Origin: Neoconidiobolus thromboides FSU 785
Taxonomy: Eukaryota > Entomophthoromycota > Entomophthoromycetes > Entomophthorales > Neoconidiobolaceae
Assembly: GCA_025603075.1 (NCBI GenBank)
Contig: MU626259.1
Location: forward strand, 3,920-67,919
DNA length: 64,000 nt
Direction of reading: 5' to 3'
Positions 55,001 to 64,000 of this stretch are shown piece after piece. The position numbers and the translations under genes were made by a program. The notes under the pieces are model-generated. The model was not told the origin of the DNA. It saw nothing but the letters and a program-made list of their open reading frames with translations, and made no database searches. Every line of letters starts with the position of its first letter. Position 1 is the first letter of the stretch.

Positions 55001-56656
55001 TAATTTGGATTTAAAGTCTGATAAGCTAGCCACTCACCTTAAAGCACTTGCTCAGCTAATCAAATATAGCACCTTTTATGTAGAGCAACAAATTGAAAAT
55101 ATTATGAAATTTGTATTTGATAAGTTACTGATAAAAAATTTAAAAGATGTAATCAGTAATTAATTTACATATATACCTAACTCATTTCTATTTAGGTTGA
55201 TGTTGATGGCAACACATTTAACACAGAGGAGTTACCAGGTATACTACAGGCTAAAGTAAGACACTAAATTACATTCTTGAATTTTAATATTCAATCATTT
55301 TTAGTTATACGCCATTTCTTTCTTGGTAAATCGAGTAGACTATTATGCAAATAATAAGAAATGGGCTGAACTTGCTAAGCCAGTATTTTTCCTTTTATGG
55401 GCCATTTTAGAAAAGGATGGAGAACTACAGGAAGAAAATGATACACCGTAAAGTTATAATGTTTTAAAAAGTAAGAAATAACTTATGTTTTTGTTAGAAA
55501 TTTCATCAAGTCACACCTTCGTATCAAAGCAGCCACATCAATTCTTAAATTAGCCAAGCATCCGAACTATTTTCAATATATTTCTCCAAGGCAGTTTATT
55601 TTATTGGCACAGACTATTCAAGTAAATTAGTTATGTATAGCTTATAAAAATAATTGATCGAATTATCTTAGGATCCATATTTATATGTCCGTGAAAGGTT
55701 TAGCTTGAAGCTGATTAAGTATTTGAGATCCCAAATTTTACCTACTAAATTTGTAACTATATTGTTTTGTGCCGCTCATGAGGGAGACTATGACTTAAAA
55801 AGCCAAGTAATTCATATGATATTTTTATTTTCAATTTATAACTTTGTAGATCACTTCATTTTGTAAAACGTATTTAAGTGCCAGTAAAATTGGTAAGCTA
55901 ATTTTTTAATAAAATAGTAATCTCTAACTATTTTTAGGTAAAAGATCAGCTCAGTTGATCGAAGGCACAATCGCAAGGCTTATTCATCTTCTAGCACACG
56001 ATCCAGAATTCTCAAATAAACCATCGAGCCTTAAACTTTTTGCAAAGTGAGTACTAAAATAGTTTATATTCAATGTGATTAACTCTTTTAAGGTATTTCG
56101 AGTTCTTTTTATCATGCATTGCGACATCAGAAAATATTTCATACATCTATTCAATAGCTGGTAGGGTAAAGTCTTTGGAAGATTGTGTAGATCCATCTAA
56201 AAATGAGGTACCTAAAGTATTTCCATCTTTGTGTTATATAACTAATTTTATTAGAACTTATATGCCCTAAGTGATCTTTGTCAATACGTTATTAACTTAA
56301 AAAAGGATAGAAATCATTGGGTAGTAGAAACGTATCCTGTTGAAATTAAACTTCCTAAAGAGCTGTTTAATCCTTTACCTTATAACCAACAAAATAGAGA
56401 TGTAACTTTTTATTTATAATTGATATCACTTTACTAACATATATGTTGTAGAACTTAATGAAGAGTTTTTTGCCATCTGAGTTCCAAGACGATTCAATTC
56501 ATTTCATGAAACCTCCAGAAATAGAATCTACCCCAGTTCAGGTAGATTACATAATGTTGACGATTTTTTTACTAATTTTTGTAATAGACTAGATCCAAAG
56601 ATGATTCAAAGAGAAAGAATACTGAGGAACCGATAGCAAAAAGAAGCAAAAAGTAA
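52036..56656 (+). CDS. PDS5: Sister chromatid cohesion protein Pds5
   Basis: A HEAT-repeat gene in about twenty exons. Exon 1 (52036-52323) ends at GTATCG and joins the exon starting near 52371, reading through to IIFRLFLSQLKLLKS. The N-terminus holds the Pds5 signature VSACCLADIMRLSVPDVPYT. Then come LLNSLNTVKSARLIVTVDS and further HEAT-type helices, such as VRSACCATIDSLEYLYV near 53465, to about 56400. The end is a basic Lys/Arg tail (SKRKNTEEPIAKRSKK) that looks like a nuclear localisation signal, with the stop at 56654-56656. Pds5 binds the cohesin ring with Wapl, Eco1 and Scc2 and controls cohesion. The gene is flanked by two oppositely oriented tRNA-Phe genes. Individual exon joins after the second were not all checked. 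Confidence 0.88.
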
Positions 56657-56916
56657 ATTAACTTGTCTATTTATACATAATACTAATGCATTTTAGAACT
56701 ACCAAAGCAGATGCATAGCTCTAACTGTTTTAATTTTTAACTTAAATAAATTTATTTTGCTTAGTAAATTAAGTTATTTTTTGAATTTAGCTTTCAAGAT
56801 AATATATTAAAGTCGAAGGGAGTAAATCCAATGCTCTACTTGTTGTATAATATTTCAAATAATTGGTACTATTTTATATAACTTATTTTTGATAAAAAGG
56901 AAGGTTAAAATTTACT

Positions 56917-56939
56917 TGCGCCCACCGCGGATTGAACGC

Positions 56940-56983
<44 letters not shown>

Positions 56984-56989
56984 AGCCGC
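56917..56989 (-). tRNA. tRNA-Phe (GAA), copy 2
   Basis: Identical over all 73 nt to the copies at 51493 and 62973, on the minus strand. The coding-strand 5' flank is GCTATATAAAGTAATAT, so it shares the upstream TATA-like block but little beyond it. Confidence 0.95.
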
Positions 56990-57400
56990 ATATTACTTTA
57001 TATAGCAACAGTAGATTTTAGATTTATATTAAATTTTATTAGCTCTTAAAACAGCAGATCCCAATATACATAGTGAGAGGCATTATCCAAGCTGCACAAT
57101 ACACCTTCCATCTATCAATAGCTTTCTTCCAGAGCTTTTTATTTTCAGCAACCGCCTGTTTGCTACAGCGTCATGCATTTTTTAAACTTATTATTTATCC
57201 ATAATAATCGAAACTATTAAGTCATTAGATTCTTAGTTTTAATATCAAAAAAACCTTAATCCTCACTATTTGAATCCATAATTAGCACTTTACACTTTCG
57301 AAATTTATAACTGTCAAAATGACTCAAATAAATATTCTCACGTGATTTTTCATAGTATAAATTGAATAGGGGTTGACCATTGGTATTTATTTTATTAAAT
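56990..57400. other. Intergenic, THR1 promoter
   Basis: No gene; the ORF on the minus strand at 57256-57651 is a shadow of THR1. An in-frame upstream ATG at 57380 exists. Confidence 0.45.
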
Positions 57401-58451
57401 ATGTCACTTAACTTTACATTAAAGATACCAGCAAGCAGCGCAAACTTAGGACCAGGATTTGATACCTTAGGATTAGGATTAAAATTGTATTTGACTATCA
57501 AAGGAGAATTTATAAAAGAAGAAGGGGCAGATGAAGTTGAGTTTAGCTTTGAAGGAGATGGCAAAGAGCTTATGAGTAAAGATAGAAAGGAGAATTTAAT
57601 TACAAAAAGTATGTATTGTTTGCTTGAAAAGTATGGAAAATCAATCATCAATGGGAGATTAAAACTTCATATCAAAAATAGCGTGCCTTTAGGAAGAGGG
57701 TTAGGTTCTTCGGCTTCAGCAGTGGTTGGTGGTGTTATGCTTGGAAATGAGGTTTCTGGTTTAAATCTTAAGGAAAGCGAGATCCTCAATGTTATATTAG
57801 ATATTGAAACTCATCCAGATAACGTAATACCTTGTTTTAAAGGTGGTTTAATTACAAGCTATGTTGATCAAAAAGCTGAAAATAAAGTGGGCTATGTTAA
57901 GCTTCCACTTAATAAAAATATACGTGCTATATTAATAGTACCAGATTACCCCTTAGAGACTAGTAAAGCTAGAAAAGCTTTACCAGAAAGTTATACGAGA
58001 GAACAAGTGGTAATCTTTATAAATATTTTTTTATTTTTTTATTTCTTATTTTTCTTTAAGGTTTTTAATTTGCAAAGATTGACTGTATTGTGTAGCTCAT
58101 TATGTCAAGAAGAATTAAATGCAGACTTGATCTATAATTCAATGAAAGATAAAATTCATCAACCATATAGACAACACTTAGTATGATTATTCATTTACAT
58201 TTATTTCTTTTAATAATTCTTAGATTCCTGGTTTAGAAGAATGCTTAAAAACTTTGACTCCTTCAAGTCTACCTGGATTACTAGGCATATGTCTTAGTGG
58301 TGCAGGACCTACCGTATTAGCCCTTGCCAGTGATAACCTGGACACTATTGGCAATACTATTAAAAAAATTTTAGACAAGGAAGGTAAATGTGATTGCAAA
58401 GTCATGCCTCTACAAGTGGAGCCTAAAGGTGTAGAAGTAATTTATAATTAA
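57401..58451 (+). CDS. THR1: Homoserine kinase
   Basis: Exons 57401-58009, 58061-58180 and 58224-58451; 318 aa. It phosphorylates homoserine to O-phosphohomoserine on the path to threonine. GHMP-kinase family: substrate region KIPASSANLGPGFDTLGLGL at the N-terminus, the ATP-binding loop VPLGRGLGSSASAVVGG, DIETHPDNV, and the third motif GICLSGAGPTVLALA near the C-terminus. The start at 57401 puts the family's N-terminal KIPASSANLG close to the start. An in-frame ATG at 57380 would add seven hydrophobic residues. It ends 58 bp from the convergent cullin gene. Confidence 0.93.
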
Positions 58452-58509
58452 AAATAATAAATAAACTCAATTTTTTGTTAACTATTTTATTATAATCTGA
58501 ATTACAATT

Positions 58510-61403
<2,894 letters not shown>

Positions 61404-62395
61404 GATAACAACAATTTATTCTTTCTTTATTACGAGAAAAATGGTTAAAACTCAGTAATTATTAGTTCCTAAGTCGTAGTCAGTTTAATGTGACCTGGTT
61501 ATAATGGATTTAATTGGCTGTTATTTACTAAATTAAGTCTGAGTGATTTAAATGCTCTAGTAATTTTATCATAACAATATTAAATGCACAGTTTTCCAGA
61601 TAGGCAAAGTTTGAAACATTAGAACTAAAGACTATTTCTGTCAACTCATTATATTAAACTTGTCTATCTAGAATAATTTTTTCAAGCCTTATCCATGCTC
61701 AATAAGCTTTTTATTTTTGACGTTTTGTACTTATACTTGATATTCAAAAGTAATAGTCAAACTCTTAAAAATGTCATTATATATATTTGTAATTTTTAAT
61801 TATAATCACTTATTACTTTTCAAAAATCATTGAATTTATATGAGATACTATTGTGTTTTAATATACACGTGTGGTGTGAAAAATAGAAGTTGTATTCCAT
61901 TAATAATTAAATTAAAGCATTGTAAAAAATTCCAACTTGTAACAATAAAAGTTATTTTTAAAACTTTGATAAATATAAGTTCAGTATAAAATAAACAATA
62001 CGATGGATTAAAATGTGAAATTTATGAGATCATCTACTCAATATACTATTTTAAATATTTATTAAAGCTAGACTTAAATTATGTAAACATCAAAGTATTC
62101 TCAAACGTTAATCATATATATCAATTTCAGTGCTATATGGTTATTTAATATTATACCAGGTATTCTCGTCTAGTGTGTCGCAAATTTTACAAAGTTTGTT
62201 TGGTGATGGTCACAAGCTACAGCAATAACAGCTACATTTAAAAGCTACTACTAACCCAAAGAAAATAAAATTACAGTCAGAAAAACATTTATAACCGATT
62301 TCCATGTTATAACATTAGTTCTTGATCTCATGATTAGAGTTGTTTTGTAAGGATAAAAAGCAACCAAACTTTTATTGCTAGTTATTACAAAACAA
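61404..62395. other. Intergenic
   Basis: 5' flank of CUL1; no gene seen. Confidence 0.5.
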
Positions 62396-62503
62396 AATAT
62401 GGGAATGTATTGTTTGTATTTAAGAATTTCACTAACAATTTTTCCACTCAAATAGCGCTTAAAAGATGGAAAAAGTAATGAAGTCAGAAAACGTCCTCAT
62501 ATG
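62396..62503 (+). mobile_element. Foldback MITE-like element, copy 11
   Basis: Begins TATGGGAATGTATTGTTTGT, centre CTCAAATAGCGCTTAAAAGA, ends AAACGTCCTCATATG. A 66-codon minus-strand ORF over it is spurious. Confidence 0.85.
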
Positions 62504-62972
62504 CTATTATAATAATGATTTTATTCTAAGTATTAGTTTTTAATTCATTAGTGAAATTTTCAAAAATCTAAACTGCTATTTTAATTAATAACGCCGCTTT
62601 TTTAGGTCAAAATTTGCCACATATTAGGTGAGAATACTTAATAAAATAGTATTTATAGCTATTTTAAGTAATACATGGGACTGCTTTTTACCTTTTACCC
62701 TTTTTATTTTTCAGAGTTAGTTGGTCAATGTAGCTGTTTGAGTTCTAATGTATGCTGACAAATGATGATATTTATAGCCAACTATTTGTTTTTTCATGCC
62801 AACTTGAGGCTTGTTGGTTTGATTTTTATTTTAAAATAAATAGTTAGCTAGCAGATACCCAAGCTTGAACAGTGTACTGGTTGATTAATTTCTAAATTTA
62901 AAATAATAAAAGACAATTAGCAAAAAATATTTAGATATATTACGGCCTATTACCTTCTATATAAAGTAATAT
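62504..62972. other. Intergenic
   Basis: AT-rich; the last ~28 bases are the conserved tRNA 5' flank. Confidence 0.4.
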
Positions 62973-62978
62973 GCGGCT

Positions 62979-63022
<44 letters not shown>

Positions 63023-63045
63023 GCGTTCAATCCGCGGTGGGCGCA
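62973..63045 (+). tRNA. tRNA-Phe (GAA), copy 3
   Basis: Identical to copies 1 and 2. The 5' flank CCTATTACCTTCTATATAAA continues into GTAATAT and is nearly the same as that of copy 1, so these two share a recent ancestor that includes upstream DNA. Confidence 0.95.
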
Positions 63046-63202
63046 TTAAAATGCAAACTCATTTTTCCTTACAATACTAATATTTCAAGTAGACTAAACA
63101 CTTAAATGTAATTCATGAAATAATAGTTTTTTGAATACATTGCATTAATTTGTGATGGTTTACTATTTTGTTTTAATGTATATTGTTGTTCTAAAAGAAA
63201 TT

Positions 63203-63304
63203 ATATAAGGGTGTTTTTTTAGCTTCATCACTTTTTCCATTCCTTGAGTGCTATTTAAGTCGAAAAATTGTTAGTAGAATTGCTAGACAAATACATCCAC
63301 TTAT
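63203..63304 (-). mobile_element. Foldback MITE-like element, copy 12 (diverged)
   Basis: Begins ATATAAGGGTGTTTTTTTAG, centre TTGAGTGCTATTTAAGTCG, ends AAATACATCCACTTATG. The AGCGCT core is mutated to AGTGCT. Confidence 0.75.
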
Positions 63305-64000
63305 GTTGATGATTGCTATTAATATTAAATTAAGCTTTGATGCAAATTTATTTTTCTAACAATAAAAATAATTCAGTTATTTAAAAATGGTTCTGTTATT
63401 CTAGATAAAATAATTCCACAAACTATCTAGGGTTTGAAAATATCAAGAGTAGATAAATCAAGTAAAAATATGATTTATTAGATTGAAAAGCTTGTATATA
63501 CTTTAAGGCTTATTCTTTAATAATTAACTTTAATATATAATATTTTAATCTGTATTCATTAATAGGTTTACAATACTTTGACAAAAAACTCAATAAAAAC
63601 AGAAGTACAACAGCTTCTAAATATCAATGTAATAGACATTAAACTGAACAAATAATAGTAAGTATCTCTTGTTATTAAAGAATTTAATATTATTTTTTAG
63701 TTTTAAAGTTATGCTATGGCAAAAATCTCGTGATTCTTATATAGTTGTACGTATCATAATACAATTTTACAACCTCCAATGTGTAATATTTTGATTTTGT
63801 AAGCCACAGTGAGCTGCAGTAAGTTTTCAATTTAGAATGACCACATCTTTCATCTACACTAGTGTAAACCATCCTTTAGGGTTGCATTTTACTATTAATA
63901 AATTGATGAACCAATGTATTATAAATATAGCTTATAAGATAATATTTTAGTAAAATTAAACTAAGGTAAAGGCTGTGGTGGTATCCTTTTTTCCCAATTA
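63305..64000. other. Window end, no gene assigned
   Basis: One short coding-like stretch on the plus strand (NTLTKNSIKTEVQQLLNI, about 63572-63625) could be an exon of a gene or relic continuing past the window. It is too short to call. Confidence 0.35.

Noticed and set aside
62251-62451. 66-codon minus-strand ORF
   Set aside because: It overlaps foldback element copy 11 and has no coding signal.

Overview
The window is eukaryotic and almost certainly fungal. It is very AT-rich. Most genes are broken by many 40-60 nt spliceosomal introns with GTAAG-type donors. It carries fungal markers: a septin, a PMA-type plasma-membrane H+-ATPase, homoserine kinase, Bcs1 and Mtm1. Intron richness, secreted trypsins, an F-box/LRR-like gene and a minor-spliceosome protein suggest an early-diverging filamentous fungus, perhaps Entomophthoromycotina (Conidiobolus-like). 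That placement is inference. I joined the exons by hand using GT/AG borders, frame continuity and family motifs.

Layout. 1-5.2 kb: the 3' end of a Ser/Thr-repeat wall or secreted protein gene (+), a U11/U12 snRNP 25K gene (+), inositol monophosphatase (-) and APC8/CDC23 (-). 5.2-8.5 kb: a cluster of five short palindromic elements, then an intronless secreted trypsin (-). 10.2-13.8 kb: an Mtm1/SLC25A39-type mitochondrial carrier (+), a NOPCHAP1-like snoRNP assembly factor (+) and a cyclin K/Ctk2-like cyclin (-). 13.8-23.1 kb is gene-poor and holds only the intronless H+-ATPase (-). 23.1-34.7 kb is compact: C2-domain gene A (+), Bcs1 (-), Mn-SOD (+), Nhp2 (+), cyclophilin H (+), a Cdc10-type septin (+) and C2-domain gene B (-, a close paralogue of A). 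36.8-44.7 kb: a GPI-anchored-type protein (-), a long, heavily split helical-repeat gene that may be SPO22/ZIP4-like (-), and an F-box gene (+). 44.7-48.4 kb is decayed: coding relics and a monocarboxylate-transporter-like pseudogene (-). 49.7-64 kb: a second trypsin (-), three identical tRNA-Phe genes, PDS5 (+), homoserine kinase THR1 (+) and cullin-1 (-).

Shared themes. RNA processing: SNRNP25, PPIH, Nhp2 and NOPCHAP1. Mitochondria: Mtm1, Bcs1 and Sod2; Mtm1 is needed for Sod2 activation in yeast. Chromosome cycle: APC8, Pds5, Cul1 and perhaps Spo22. Two gene pairs (trypsins, C2 proteins) keep similar promoters as well as similar proteins. Twelve copies of a ~106-bp terminal-inverted-repeat foldback element (MITE-like) are scattered through the intergenic DNA in both orientations. 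That family, the conserved promoter elements and the tRNA-Phe triplet are the least ordinary items seen.
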